Shown here piece after piece: positions 33,468 through 42,686 of a stretch of 45,250 nt of DNA (the stretch's first letter is position 1; each line of letters opens with the position of its first letter). Source of the DNA: Coprobacillus sp. CAG:605. GTDB lineage: Bacteria; Bacillota_I; Bacilli_A; RF39; UBA660. Below the pieces are notes generated by a model. The model worked only from the letters and a program-made list of their open reading frames with translations, did not search any database and was not told the DNA's origin. Position numbers and translations under genes: made by a program. The stretch is from positions 1 to 45,250 of the forward strand of contig HF998228.1 in NCBI GenBank assembly GCA_000433255.1, read 5' to 3'.

Positions 33468-34709
33468 ATGCGTAAGATAATGGCTAGTTTAGATATTGGC
33501 GCAAATGCCTTAAAGTTAGTAGTAGCAGAAACAGTAGGAGAAAAGCTAAATATTTTAGGCGTAAGTACGATTCCTAATAACACAATTAAAAAAGGTAAAA
33601 TAATTAATAAAGAAGAATTAGCAAACAAATTAAAAGAACTATTTAAAGATATTAACGATAGACTAGGTTTTGAAGTTACTAAAACCCTAGTAATTGTACC
33701 TTCCAGTAGTGCTGAATTCACTCTAGGTACAGGAAGAATCGATGTAAAATCAGAAGATGGCATCATAACTGCCGAAGATATCGTATCCGCTGTTAAAAAA
33801 AGTGCTTACCATGTCGTTCAAGATAACATGGAACTAGTTACCATCATGCCAATCAACTATACCCTAGAAGATGGTACCAAAGTATTAGACCCTAAAAACT
33901 TAATCAGTAAAACTCTTGAAGTAAAAACAGTCATAATAAGTGCTTTAAAAAGTGAAGTCTATGACTACCTAGAATGCTTAGAAAAAATAAATGTTGATGT
34001 TGTTGATATAGCATTCGCTTCTATAGGCGATTACTTTCAATTTAGAAATAAAGAATTTGATAAACAAGTTGGAGCCATCATAAACATTGGTGAACAAACC
34101 ACCTGTGTATCAATAATCAATAAAGGTGTCCTAACTAATACCTCCACAACCTACCTAGGAGGTTCTAACGTAACTAACGATATTGCTTACATCTATAAAA
34201 TAGATAAAGAAAAAGCTAAAGACATCAAAGAAGAATTTGCCTTAGCCCATAAACGAATGGCAATATCTGCTGAAACCATTAATATCAAAAATAAAGAAGA
34301 AAAAAACATCAGTATAAATCAATACGAAGTAAGTGAAGTAGTTGAATCCCGACTAAAAGAAATACTTAACTTAGCAAAAAAGCAAATAAACATCTTAACA
34401 AAAAAAGAAATTAGTTATATAATACTTACAGGTGGAGTAACAGAGACTAAAGATTTTAACTTAGTAGCCGAAAGTATTTTTGGTAAAAATGTTACTCTTG
34501 GTAATATTCATGAACTAGGCGTTAGAAATAATATATATTCTAGTGTAGTGGGACTAATAAAATGGTATGATTATAATCAAAAGTTAAAAAATAGAGAATA
34601 TTCATTATTAAATATAAAAGAACAAGAAGAATTTAGCAAATTATCCAATGGGGAAGAACTATCAAGTAATGGAGTAATTGGAAAAGTATTCGGCTATTTC
34701 TTTGATTAA
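33468..34709 (+). CDS. ftsA: Cell division protein FtsA
   Basis: FtsA is the actin-like protein that tethers FtsZ to the membrane. The 413-residue product begins with the phosphate-1 motif ASLDIGANALKLVVAE, contains the SHS2 1C domain (about 80-165) and the phosphate-2 region GAIINIGEQTTCVSII, then the adenosine-binding YIILTGGVTETKDF. The C terminus, GVIGKVFGYFFD, is the expected amphipathic membrane-targeting helix. GGGAGG precedes the ATG at 33468; an earlier in-frame ATG would lie upstream of the promoter -10. ftsZ follows 15 bases later. Confidence 0.95.
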   Translation: MRKIMASLDIGANALKLVVAETVGEKLNILGVSTIPNNTIKKGKIINKEELANKLKELFKDINDRLGFEVTKTLVIVPSSSAEFTLGTGRIDVKSEDGIITAEDIVSAVKKSAYHVVQDNMELVTIMPINYTLEDGTKVLDPKNLISKTLEVKTVIISALKSEVYDYLECLEKINVDVVDIAFASIGDYFQFRNKEFDKQVGAIINIGEQTTCVSIINKGVLTNTSTTYLGGSNVTNDIAYIYKIDKEKAKDIKEEFALAHKRMAISAETINIKNKEEKNISINQYEVSEVVESRLKEILNLAKKQINILTKKEISYIILTGGVTETKDFNLVAESIFGKNVTLGNIHELGVRNNIYSSVVGLIKWYDYNQKLKNREYSLLNIKEQEEFSKLSNGEELSSNGVIGKVFGYFFD

Positions 34710-34724
34710 ATAAGGAGAGATAAT

Positions 34725-35789
34725 ATGTACGAAGCAAAAGTAGATCAAATAGCAAAAATTAAAGTAATTGGTGTTGGTGGCGGTGGATGCAATGCCGTTA
34801 ATAGAATGATTGAATCAGGAGTTATTGGGGTTGAATTTATTGTTGCTAATACAGATTTACAAGTATTAAATGTTAGTAAAGCAGAAACTAAATTACAAAT
34901 AGGTAAAACTTTAACTGAAGGTTTAGGGGCTGGTGCCAATCCTGAAATTGGTAGAGAAGCGGCTCAAGAAAGTAAGAAAGATATCGAAGAAGCCTTACAA
35001 GGTGCTGATATGGTCTTTGTTACTTGTGGTATGGGTGGTGGAACCGGTACTGGTGCTGCTCCAATCGTTGCTGAAATTGCTCAAGAACTAGGGGCACTAA
35101 CGGTAGGCATCGTTACTAAACCTTTCAAATTTGAAGGTAAGAAGAGAATGGAACAAGCCGAAGTAGGTATTGATGAATTAAGAAAACATGTTGATACCAT
35201 AATCGTTATTCCAAATGATAGATTAAGAGATATAATCGATAGAACAACTCCTATGATTGAAGCCTTCAAAGAAGTAGATAATGTTTTAAGAAGAGGTGTT
35301 CAATCAATATCAGACCTAATTGCAGTATCTGGTCTTGTTAACTTAGACTTTGCCGATGTTAAAGCAATTATGGCTAAACGTGGCAATGCTATTATTGGTA
35401 TTGGTATTGGTGTTGGTGAAAATAGAGCCATTGAAGCGGCTAAACAAGCTGTAGCAAGTCCACTACTTGAAACCACAATTGATGGTGCTACTGATGCCAT
35501 TATTAATATTACTGGTGGTAACTCGTTAACTTTATTTGAAGCTGAAGATGCTGCTGAGGTCGTAAGAGGAGCAGCTAAGACTGATATCAATACTATATTT
35601 GGTGCTGTTATTAATGAAAACTTAAATGATGAAGTTATTGTTACTGTAATTGCTACAGGATTTGATGACAATAATCAAGCTTTTGATGATGACTATCCAA
35701 GTATGAGTAGTTATAATACTAAGAATGATGAAGATGATGATGGTGACATCGATATTCCTCCATTCTTAAGAAGTAGAGATGATTTTTAG
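34725..35789 (+). CDS. ftsZ: Cell division protein FtsZ
   Basis: FtsZ is the tubulin-like GTPase that forms the Z ring. The 354-residue protein has the nucleotide loops GVGGGGCNAVN (17-27) and the tubulin signature GGGTGTG (104-110), IPNDRL, and the C-terminal domain through VTVIATGFDD. The linker after the globular part is short and acidic, and the conserved C-terminal peptide IDIPPFLRSR, the docking site for FtsA and EzrA, is intact. AAGGAGAG precedes the ATG. Both of its partners, FtsA and EzrA, are encoded in this window. Confidence 0.99.
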   Translation: MYEAKVDQIAKIKVIGVGGGGCNAVNRMIESGVIGVEFIVANTDLQVLNVSKAETKLQIGKTLTEGLGAGANPEIGREAAQESKKDIEEALQGADMVFVTCGMGGGTGTGAAPIVAEIAQELGALTVGIVTKPFKFEGKKRMEQAEVGIDELRKHVDTIIVIPNDRLRDIIDRTTPMIEAFKEVDNVLRRGVQSISDLIAVSGLVNLDFADVKAIMAKRGNAIIGIGIGVGENRAIEAAKQAVASPLLETTIDGATDAIINITGGNSLTLFEAEDAAEVVRGAAKTDINTIFGAVINENLNDEVIVTVIATGFDDNNQAFDDDYPSMSSYNTKNDEDDDGDIDIPPFLRSRDDF

Positions 35790-35812
35790 AAGCCTTATGG
35801 GTTTCTTTTTTT
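35788..35812 (+). terminator. Terminator of ftsA-ftsZ
   Basis: AGAAGCC (35788-35794) pairs with GGGTTTCT (35799-35806) around TTAT with one bulge, followed by T bases to about 35812. It overlaps the ftsZ stop. Confidence 0.75.
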
Positions 35813-35844
35813 AATATTCATATCGACTATTAGTGTAATGGATG

Positions 35845-35926
35845 CTATATATTATATGTAAATGTTAATCGCCTCCGAGTGGTGCGAGTAATAAATGAGC
35901 TCGGTTGCAAATGTAATATATTATAG
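35845..35926. repeat. Nested inverted repeat, possible structured RNA
   Basis: The stretch folds into an outer A/T stem (CTATATATTATA at 35845 with TATATTATAG to 35926) and an inner GC-containing stem (CCGAG 35875-35879 with CTCGG 35900-35904, extended by GC/GC). It is the most GC-rich patch of an otherwise A/T-rich gap and is followed by a tandem TTCCGTTCA repeat at about 35936-35951. No promoter or coding frame was identified for it. Confidence 0.35.
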
Positions 35927-36011
35927 ATAATTGTTTCCGTTCAGTTCCGTTCACTTAGTTTTAAAATAGAAGAGATTAATATATTTAAACTATCTTAAAT
36001 AAAAGATGGTT

Positions 36012-36037
36012 AAACTTTATCTAGCTAGATAGAGTTT
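36012..36037. repeat. 13-bp inverted repeat
   Basis: AAACTTTATCTAG is followed directly by CTAGATAGAGTTT, complementary at 12 of 13 positions plus one G-T pair. It lies between the ftsZ side and the XRE gene and could be a protein-binding palindrome or a hairpin. Confidence 0.5.
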
Positions 36038-36038
36038 T

Positions 36039-36060
36039 AAAAAAAACTATATTTCTATAG
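36039..36060 (-). terminator. Terminator of the XRE regulator
   Basis: On the minus strand CTATA-GAAA-TATAG (36060-36047) forms a hairpin with a stable tetraloop and eight T bases follow (36046-36039). Confidence 0.7.
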
Positions 36061-36084
36061 CTTATTTGATATAAATAAATTACA

Positions 36085-36327
36085 TTAAGAATCTTTATTA
36101 TTAACTATACTTTTAGGATATGGTCTCCTTTGATCCGTAAGGTATAATAAATAATCTATTGATACATTATAAAATTGTGCTAACTTTGCAAGTTTGTCAA
36201 CCGGCATTAATCTAAGTCCGGTTTCGTATCTAGAATACTGAACTTGGCTAATACTTAATACACTGGCAACATCTTTTTGCAACAAATCTCTATCTTCTCG
36301 AATTTCCTTTAGTCTATCTAGGTTCAT
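36085..36327 (-). CDS. XRE-family helix-turn-helix regulator
   Basis: This 80-residue protein is one Cro/C1-type domain: LDRLKEIREDRDLLQKDVASVL, recognition helix SISQVQYSRYETGLRLMP, and KLAKLAQFYNVSIDYLLYLTD. It probably binds DNA as a dimer. It is divergent from the three-gene mTERF-like operon starting at 36545, so it may control it, though a 217-base gap separates them. No antitoxin or phage-like partner is visible. Confidence 0.88.
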   Translation of the reverse strand: MNLDRLKEIREDRDLLQKDVASVLSISQVQYSRYETGLRLMPVDKLAKLAQFYNVSIDYLLYLTDQRRPYPKSIVNNKDS

Positions 36328-36519
36328 AACAGATACTCCACTTCATTAATTATTTTACCCAGTTAGATTTTTTTATACGCTTATTTAATACCAAATGGTT
36401 ATATAAATTATATCCGTTTAGTTATGGGTGAACACTTGAAAAATTGAATAAAGGCTTAATTATACTAGCATATATAGAAATGACATGAATACATAGTTTT
36501 TTTAGAATGAAAATTATAG

Positions 36520-36525
36520 TATAAT
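36520..36525 (+). promoter_or_regulatory. -10 element of the mTERF-like operon
   Basis: A perfect TATAAT at 36520-36525 lies about 20 bases before the ATG at 36545. The -35 position is a T run, so the promoter may be weak or activated. Confidence 0.45.
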
Positions 36526-36544
36526 ATAATTGAGGTACTAAGAT

Positions 36545-38452
36545 ATGGATAATAAAGAAATGATTGAAATATTAATAAAAAAATTAGAAGAAAAAGAGCA
36601 GGGTATTGAATCCAACCTAAATACTTATAATAATCTTTTAAATGAACTAACTGATGCTTATGATTCTCTAGAAGAAATAGATATAAATGATTATGAAGAA
36701 ACTTATAATATACTTAGAAAAATAGCTGATAAATATCATATAAATTATTTTCCTAGTGAAATTACATCCAACTATATTACAAGTGTCAAAAATGATATTA
36801 ATAATCGTATATATCGTGTTAAATTAACTATTAAAAAAGTTAGATATCAAAGTATCGATGTAAAATCCCTAAGAAGATTATTTAACTTAGAAACTATTTT
36901 AAATGCCCCAATTGATTCTACTGCTAAATCTAATCTTTTAACTAAAGTAGTCTATAGTATCAAAGATTTCCAACTACAAAATGAACTTCTAAAACAAATT
37001 ATGTTTAGTAACTATAATGTTTCTAAACAAAAAATAAATAGCATGAAGAAAAAAGAATCTACCAAGAAACTTGCTTCTAAGAAAGGCATTATTAAAGATA
37101 CCGGATTCAAAGAATACCTTAAAGTTACTACCTTTGATCCTAAGAAATTAGAAATGCTACTAGTAAATATTGATAGCATTTTAGAAAATAATAACTATTT
37201 AATTAAGAATGGCTATCCAACTAAAGTCAATGAATACTTTGAAACTATCAAAGATAATCCTAGACATGAATACACTTTAGAAGATCCTAAAGAAAATTTA
37301 CTATTAATTCTAAAAGATATGGAATATCTAAAAAATACTTCTATGGATAATGAAACTAAGTTTAACTCTCTAACTAATACCATAGAAAACTATACTATAG
37401 CTAAAGAACTATATAGTGAAATTGAAGAAAATAATGTTAAAATTACTAAGTTAGAACATGACCACCAAGAAATATTTGAGAAAATAGCTTCTATCATTAA
37501 AAACTATGATATAGAAAGTGAAACCCTAACCATTGAAGAGAAAAATTTATTAAATAGTGTCCTAGGTTTCTTAAAACAAAATGATTTGAGTGCTGAAGAT
37601 GATACTGCTAGTTTAAGTAGTGCTGAAGCCTTATGCTCTACAAGTCCTAGATTAAGTGTTGATTTCTGCAAGAAATACGATATCGAAAGTAGATTTAAAT
37701 CATACTACGAAGACTATTTAAATGCGGAAACCTTTGAAGAAAAAGAATTTGTTTATAGTTTTCTAGAATCCTTAATCCAAGAACTAGAATCAGTTGAGGC
37801 CATGAAAGTTGAAGATGAACTAGAAGCTAAAACTGATAATATGATAGGAAAAACTAGTGATAATGTTATAATGCTTTATCTATATGATAATGATAAAAAG
37901 AATACTTATATGGAAGATTATATTTACAACGATACTGTTACAAAAAGCCAAATCAAATTAAGAGATGTTGAAGGCATTAACTCTTTAATCAATCGTCTTA
38001 AAATCGATAGTGGGGAGAATAGATCATTCTTTCATAACAAATCCGAATCAGTATTAGATGGAAGCCATCATGCTACCCCAATGCGCCGTATTAGAACAAC
38101 TAATAATCGTTTATTATATCAACCAATTAGTCCTCTAGATTTAGGGTTACCAAATAACTACCAAATCTATGCTATCTTAACTTGGGGTATTAAACAAAGT
38201 GAATATGATATTTATAATTATGTTAAAACACCACGTATTCAACTACCTTTAAATAATCTCTTAATTAGTATATCTAACGATATCGCTTCCATTAAATCTC
38301 AGAAACTAAGTAAACAAGAAGAAGATAAACAAATTTCAAAATACATCCAAGACTTAAAAGCTACCCAAGAAAAAATCTATCAAGATTACTATGATAGAAT
38401 GGAATGCTTTATCAATAATGGCCATAAACAAGCTAGAAGGGGGACAAGATAA
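36545..38452 (+). CDS. Large helical protein of unknown function, first gene of the operon
   Basis: I do not recognise this 635-residue protein. It is soluble and mostly helical, with a coiled-coil N terminus (ILIKKLEEKEQGIESNLN), a Lys-rich patch KKKESTKKLASKKG at about 170 and a long charged middle. The last 200 residues differ: NVIMLYLYDNDKKN, then SFFHNKSESVLDGSHHATPMRR followed by IRTTNNRLLYQPI, which loosely resembles the end of RelE-like folds. That comparison is a guess. The last base of its TAA is the first base of the next gene's ATG, so translation is coupled. GAGGT precedes the ATG. It has no signal peptide or membrane helix. Confidence 0.6.
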   Translation: MDNKEMIEILIKKLEEKEQGIESNLNTYNNLLNELTDAYDSLEEIDINDYEETYNILRKIADKYHINYFPSEITSNYITSVKNDINNRIYRVKLTIKKVRYQSIDVKSLRRLFNLETILNAPIDSTAKSNLLTKVVYSIKDFQLQNELLKQIMFSNYNVSKQKINSMKKKESTKKLASKKGIIKDTGFKEYLKVTTFDPKKLEMLLVNIDSILENNNYLIKNGYPTKVNEYFETIKDNPRHEYTLEDPKENLLLILKDMEYLKNTSMDNETKFNSLTNTIENYTIAKELYSEIEENNVKITKLEHDHQEIFEKIASIIKNYDIESETLTIEEKNLLNSVLGFLKQNDLSAEDDTASLSSAEALCSTSPRLSVDFCKKYDIESRFKSYYEDYLNAETFEEKEFVYSFLESLIQELESVEAMKVEDELEAKTDNMIGKTSDNVIMLYLYDNDKKNTYMEDYIYNDTVTKSQIKLRDVEGINSLINRLKIDSGENRSFFHNKSESVLDGSHHATPMRRIRTTNNRLLYQPISPLDLGLPNNYQIYAILTWGIKQSEYDIYNYVKTPRIQLPLNNLLISISNDIASIKSQKLSKQEEDKQISKYIQDLKATQEKIYQDYYDRMECFINNGHKQARRGTR

Positions 38453-40250
38453 TGAATTTAAATAAATTAATTGAAATCTTTAAAGATCTCGAAGTCAGTA
38501 CTAAGAATATAAGAGAGTTCTTAAAAAGTGATGATTATTTTGCTAACTATTCTAGATATCAAGAACTAACCGAGATAGTTAAATCTACTAACTATGGCTT
38601 ATTAGAAATTGATGGTCGCCTTGCTGAGTTAAACCTAACTTTTGAAGAAATCCAAGAATATTCTAGTATCAAGAAAGTCTTACTAGCATTCCAAGATAAT
38701 CCCATCTTAACATACCCAAGTGGTCTTTTAAACCAAATTAGAGATGCTAATATAACTAAAGTTATAATAAACAAACTTATAGAAAAACAAAATATATATC
38801 AAGATAAATATAAAAGATATACTAAAATGGTCGATGATTGTGATACTTTAACTAAGATAATTACAAAGTTACAAAATCTTACTTCTACTGATTACATCAC
38901 CCCTGACTTAATGACTATAATCTCTAACTTTCTAGAAAATAAAGAAGAATATAATCAAGACCAGGAACAAGTCTTTAAACGTAATAATCATATATATAAG
39001 TTAATCATAGAACAAAATATTGAGGCTTATAACTATGAACTAAAACAAGTAATGACTGAAAGAACTCATCGTTCTTATACCAAAACTCAAACCGAGTTAA
39101 TTACTAAAGACGAACTTCTAAAAGTATTTAACCAATATGGTTATGATATAACAAATCTAAATAACGAAGTAATAAATGAATTTAAACATAGTATCTCTAA
39201 AGAAGATTTAATTAACAACTTTGAATTTCTAAAGAAACACTTATCTTTACCAACAACTATGGACAGTAAAACTCTAACTATCCTTTGTGGTTGCAACGGC
39301 GAAATCATTAACTACTTAGAAGATTTTTCTAATAAATATGGTATCTCTATTATTAAACTAATGCAAGTAACACCTAATATCTTTATTAGCAAACGTAACA
39401 GTATCAAATCTAACTTAGAAAAAGACAGCATTCCTATTCAAAGTGCTTTTAAAGACTTTGTTCCAAATGTTAACCTAATTGAAAGCCTAGGTTACAATAT
39501 TCATGATTCTTATAGTACTTGTCCTTCTGTCTTCACATACTCCAATAGTACTTTGAAAAACAACGTCCAATCTCTAGAAGTATATGGTATTAAAAAAGAT
39601 AAACTAGCTAAGAACTTTAAACTAAGTGGCCTAAAATCTACTGAGATACTATCTACTATCGATGCCTTTATCGAAGTAGGAGAGCTAGACTACTTACTAA
39701 GTAATACTTCTAGACTTTGTATATCTTATGATAGTCCAATGTTATATCGCTTATACTTTGTTAAAAAATATAATGAATCACACCCTAATAATAAGATAGA
39801 ATATAAAAGTAAAAGAAACCATAATAATCTAAGTAATATAATATCTAACTTAGAAGATAATACTCTAGGTATTAATAGTACTAATGCCTTAGAACGTACT
39901 AACACTATTATTCCTCAAGATTTGATGTTGATACTACTAAAGAAATTGAAGATAAAATTAAAGAAAATAATGTTACTTATGATTTTACTAAGATTAATAA
40001 TCCATATATTACATATTTAGAACAAAACAACAAAGTTAGTAATAATGCTTATAATATTTGTGGTGTTATTATCTCAAGATTTAAAGTTCTAAGATTATAT
40101 GCTTCTTTAAGTAATATGAGCCCTAGTACTGATAAACTATTATTATTTTGTATTACTTATCATTCTAAGATTACAGCCCAAGAATTTGCCATTATGAAAG
40201 AGTATGTCGAATCAATAGTAAATGAACCACTTATAGGAGGTCGCAAATGA
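38452..40250 (+). pseudogene. mTERF-like helical repeat protein, frameshifted near its 3' end
   Basis: The main frame runs 522 codons to a TAG at 40018-40020, but its last 33 residues (LMLILLKKLKIKLKKIMLL and on) are low-complexity out-of-frame reading. From about 39921 the -1 frame continues sensibly as FDVDTTKEIEDKIKENN and on to ISRFKVLRLYASLSNMSPSTD, ending at TGA 40248-40250, which overlaps the next ATG as ATGA. One lost T in GATTTGATG explains this. The middle part has mTERF-like helical repeats: KYGISIIKLMQVTPNIF, LIESLGYNIHDSYSTCPSVF, LEVYGIKKDKLAKNFKLSG. mTERF repeats bind nucleic acid in organelles; the relation here is by pattern only. It may be a recent mutation or an assembly error. 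Confidence 0.6.
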
Positions 40251-40543
40251 AAGAAAAATTAGAAAACTTAGGAGTTTCTTCCTATGTTTATGAAGAACTT
40301 CTAAGTACTGATCCTGCTACTTTAAGTAATTTAGAGTTAAACTGGGATATAGTAAGTAAAAATGTTAAGTACTTAAAGTCTATTGGTCTTACTTGTATTG
40401 ATGAACTACTACTTTATAGTTCTTTGGTATTCATGTTAAACCCTAAAGACTTAGAAAATAAAATAAAAAGGCTCGATAAAGATACCTTTACTGCTGAAGT
40501 TAACGAAGACTTCTTTAAAATAGAACAATTATATCAAGATTAA
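40247..40543 (+). CDS. Small protein with one mTERF-like repeat
   Basis: The 98-residue product contains NVKYLKSIGLTCIDELLLYSSLVFMLNPKDLENKIKRLD, the same kind of helix-turn unit (leucine-rich helix, IG-L turn, then a Pro at the next helix) as the preceding gene. The ATG overlaps the preceding stop and AGGAGGT lies seven bases upstream, so it is coupled to that gene and evidently belonged to an intact operon. It could act as a separate cap or partner of the larger repeat protein. Function is unknown. Confidence 0.65.
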   Translation: MKEKLENLGVSSYVYEELLSTDPATLSNLELNWDIVSKNVKYLKSIGLTCIDELLLYSSLVFMLNPKDLENKIKRLDKDTFTAEVNEDFFKIEQLYQD

Positions 40544-40568
40544 GACAGCTAATAAAGGCTGTTTTTTT
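40544..40568 (+). terminator. Terminator of the mTERF-like operon
   Basis: ACAGC (40545-40549) pairs with GCTGT (40558-40562) around eight bases, followed by seven T bases. Confidence 0.85.
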
Positions 40569-40604
40569 ATGCGAGAATATGATATATTTAACCCGAGGTT
40601 ACCT

Positions 40605-41375
40605 ATGAAAATAATAAAATATACGAAAAAAAATAAAAATACTTACGAGATTACGTTAGAAAACAAAGAGACAATAACTATCTATGACGAACTAATCTTA
40701 AAATACGACTTACTAATTACTAAAGAACTAGACGACTATACCAAGAAACTAATCTTAGAAGAAAATACTTACTATGAAGCTTATTATAAAGCTTTAAAAT
40801 ACTTAAGTATTAAGAGGCGTACTAAGTTCGAAATAACTAATTACCTTAGTGACTATCCTAGTAATATTATAGATAAAGTAATAACTAAATTATATGAAGA
40901 AAACTATCTAAACGACGAAAAATACATCACTAGTTATATCAATGACCAAATTAATCTCAACAATAAAGGCTATAACAAAATACTTAAAGAACTAGGACTT
41001 ATGGGGTTTGATAGCAATACTATATCTTATTATCTTAACTTAGTAGATCATAATACTTGGCTTAACAACATTAACAAATATATAACTAAGAAAAATAAGC
41101 ATGACTATAAAGGTTCTTCAAAAAACTACAAGTTAAAGATACTAAACGATTTATTAAATAAAGGTTATTTCAAAGAAGATATTATCCAGTGTCTAGATAA
41201 TTTAGAAGTTAAAGATGATAAATCTAATATTATTAAAGATTATGATAAAGCATACCTTAATCTAAGTAAGAAATACCAGGGTAGAGAACTAGAATACAAA
41301 ATAAAAAATAAACTTCTAAGTAAAGGCTACGACTACCAGACAATCGAAAATTTATCCCACGAAAAAAAGGCTTAA
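40605..41375 (+). CDS. recX: Regulatory protein RecX
   Basis: RecX binds and modulates RecA filaments in recombination and the SOS response. The 256-residue protein has the Bacillus-type layout: a small N-terminal strand region (IIKYTKKNKNTYEITLENKE with DELILKYDLLITKEL), then three-helix repeats such as EAYYKALKYLSIKRRTKFEITNYL and VITKLYEENYLNDEKYITSY, and a last repeat KYQGRELEYKIKNKLLSKGYDYQTI. I start at the ATG at 40605 because GAGG lies upstream and the family begins there; an ATG 12 codons earlier sits next to the upstream terminator. recA is not in this window. Confidence 0.88.
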   Translation: MKIIKYTKKNKNTYEITLENKETITIYDELILKYDLLITKELDDYTKKLILEENTYYEAYYKALKYLSIKRRTKFEITNYLSDYPSNIIDKVITKLYEENYLNDEKYITSYINDQINLNNKGYNKILKELGLMGFDSNTISYYLNLVDHNTWLNNINKYITKKNKHDYKGSSKNYKLKILNDLLNKGYFKEDIIQCLDNLEVKDDKSNIIKDYDKAYLNLSKKYQGRELEYKIKNKLLSKGYDYQTIENLSHEKKA

Positions 41376-41388
41376 CCTAGGCCTTTTT
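41362..41388. terminator. Bidirectional terminator between recX and prsA
   Basis: AAAAAGGC (41364-41371) and GCCTTTTT (41381-41388) pair perfectly and the hairpin overlaps the 3' ends of both convergent genes. Confidence 0.85.
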
Positions 41389-42430
41389 ATTTTGAACTAC
41401 TTGATTTAGATTCTTGAGCTTGTAATAAAGAATTTTGAATGTAGTTAGTATAACTTGTCTTTAAATCACTATCCGTAATATTTAAATCATATTTCTTTCT
41501 AAGTTCTTGCATTGCTTTAATAGAAGCCTCACTATGACTAGAAATATAAGTATTAGCTAAAGTATCTAAAACAGTATCACGAACATCATTTAAACTTGCT
41601 TTTTCTTTAGTTTCTGTTCTTAAAATAATATGATAACCAAGTTCTGATTCTACAACCTCAGTAGTATATTCATTATCTTTTAACTTATAAGCAGCATCTA
41701 CTACTTTAGTATAATTAGAACCTAAAGTATCAGTATTAATAACACCTAAATTACCACCATCATTCTTAGTAGACTCATCATTACTATATTCTTTAGCTAA
41801 CTCACTGAACTTAGCTTGTAACTCATCTTTAGAAACACCTTTTAACTTTTCTAAAACTTCATTAGCTTTATTCTTAGCGTCTTCCTTAGCTTTATTCTTA
41901 TCATCATCTGAAGCATTAGAATCATAATTAACACTAAATAAAATATGAGAAATCTTAATATCTGGTTTAATAGAATCTTTATAATACTTCTTAATCTCAC
42001 TTTCTTTTATTTGCGCTTTAGCATAAGAAGTAACAGCTTTCTCTTGTAAATAATTTAAATATAAACCATCTTGATACTCTTCCTTAGTATTATAACTAGT
42101 ATAATATTGAATAGCACTTTCTAACTTATCACCATATTGTTCCTCAAGTTGTTTCATCGTAGTTTCAGCAGATTCCTTAGCAGCATTTAAATCATTAGGA
42201 TATTCTTTTTCTAAAATAATTTTATCAATCATATTAACAACTACTTCTAAACCATAACGATTTTTTAAAGAATTATATAAATCATTAACACTTATCTTAG
42301 TATTATCCTTTAATTCAACGACAACTTCATCTCCATTACTAAGTTTAGCAATCTCCTTATTACCACAACCAGTAACCAAAAATAAACTAACAGCCCCTAT
42401 GATTATAGTCTTTTTTAAATATTTATTCAT
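41387..42430 (-). CDS. prsA: PrsA-type foldase lipoprotein (PpiC rotamase)
   Basis: The product is an extracytoplasmic peptidyl-prolyl isomerase that folds secreted proteins. The 347-residue precursor has a lipoprotein signal peptide (KKTIIIGAVSLFLVTGC, lipidation at Cys22). The N- and C-terminal helical chaperone parts enclose the parvulin domain at about 155-265: DIKISHILFSV, ELAKEYSNDESTKNDGGNLG and ELGYHIILRTE. A Lys/Asp/Asn-rich insertion (about 170-185) lies inside the parvulin domain. It is monocistronic. In Bacillota PrsA is needed for penicillin-binding proteins, which fits the wall genes in this window. Confidence 0.93.
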   Translation of the reverse strand: MNKYLKKTIIIGAVSLFLVTGCGNKEIAKLSNGDEVVVELKDNTKISVNDLYNSLKNRYGLEVVVNMIDKIILEKEYPNDLNAAKESAETTMKQLEEQYGDKLESAIQYYTSYNTKEEYQDGLYLNYLQEKAVTSYAKAQIKESEIKKYYKDSIKPDIKISHILFSVNYDSNASDDDKNKAKEDAKNKANEVLEKLKGVSKDELQAKFSELAKEYSNDESTKNDGGNLGVINTDTLGSNYTKVVDAAYKLKDNEYTTEVVESELGYHIILRTETKEKASLNDVRDTVLDTLANTYISSHSEASIKAMQELRKKYDLNITDSDLKTSYTNYIQNSLLQAQESKSSSSK

Positions 42431-42592
42431 CTTTATCTCTCCTTCTTTCTTATTATAGCATTTATTTTTTAAAAAAATAGAGAACTTTACACAATTTTAA
42501 CATGATTATAAGGATTTTTGGCTTAAATTACATACACAAAAAAATTCTAGAGCCATAAAATATAATGAATACAAATAAAGGAGGAATGATTT

Positions 42593-42682
42593 ATGAATAA
42601 CGGTGCTTGTGGCTGCATGGGTCCTGCTATCATCTTAGTATTATTTATTTTACTTATAATCATTGTTGGGGCATTTATCTAA
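42593..42682 (+). CDS. 29-residue YjcZ-like mini-membrane protein
   Basis: The frame encodes MNNGACGCMGPAII followed by LVLFILLIIIVGAFI. That Gly/Cys-rich head and single hydrophobic helix match the very short YjcZ-type membrane proteins of Bacillota (hallmark LVLFILLVIVG). AAAGGAGG lies eight bases upstream and TATAAT at 42561-42566, so the gene is real despite its size. Family members are spore or envelope associated; the role here is unknown. Confidence 0.75.
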   Translation: MNNGACGCMGPAIILVLFILLIIIVGAFI

Positions 42683-42686
42683 AATT

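Noticed and set aside
34745..35671. Long open frames antisense to ftsZ
   Set aside because: They mirror the codon pattern of ftsZ, lack ribosome sites and resemble no protein family.
35845..35926. tRNA gene or tRNA remnant
   Set aside because: The GGTTGCAAAT stretch loosely resembles a T arm, but acceptor, D and anticodon arms with proper lengths cannot be built.
36497..36525. Strong promoter for the mTERF-like operon
   Set aside because: Only the -10 is convincing; the -35 position is a T run, so only the -10 is recorded.
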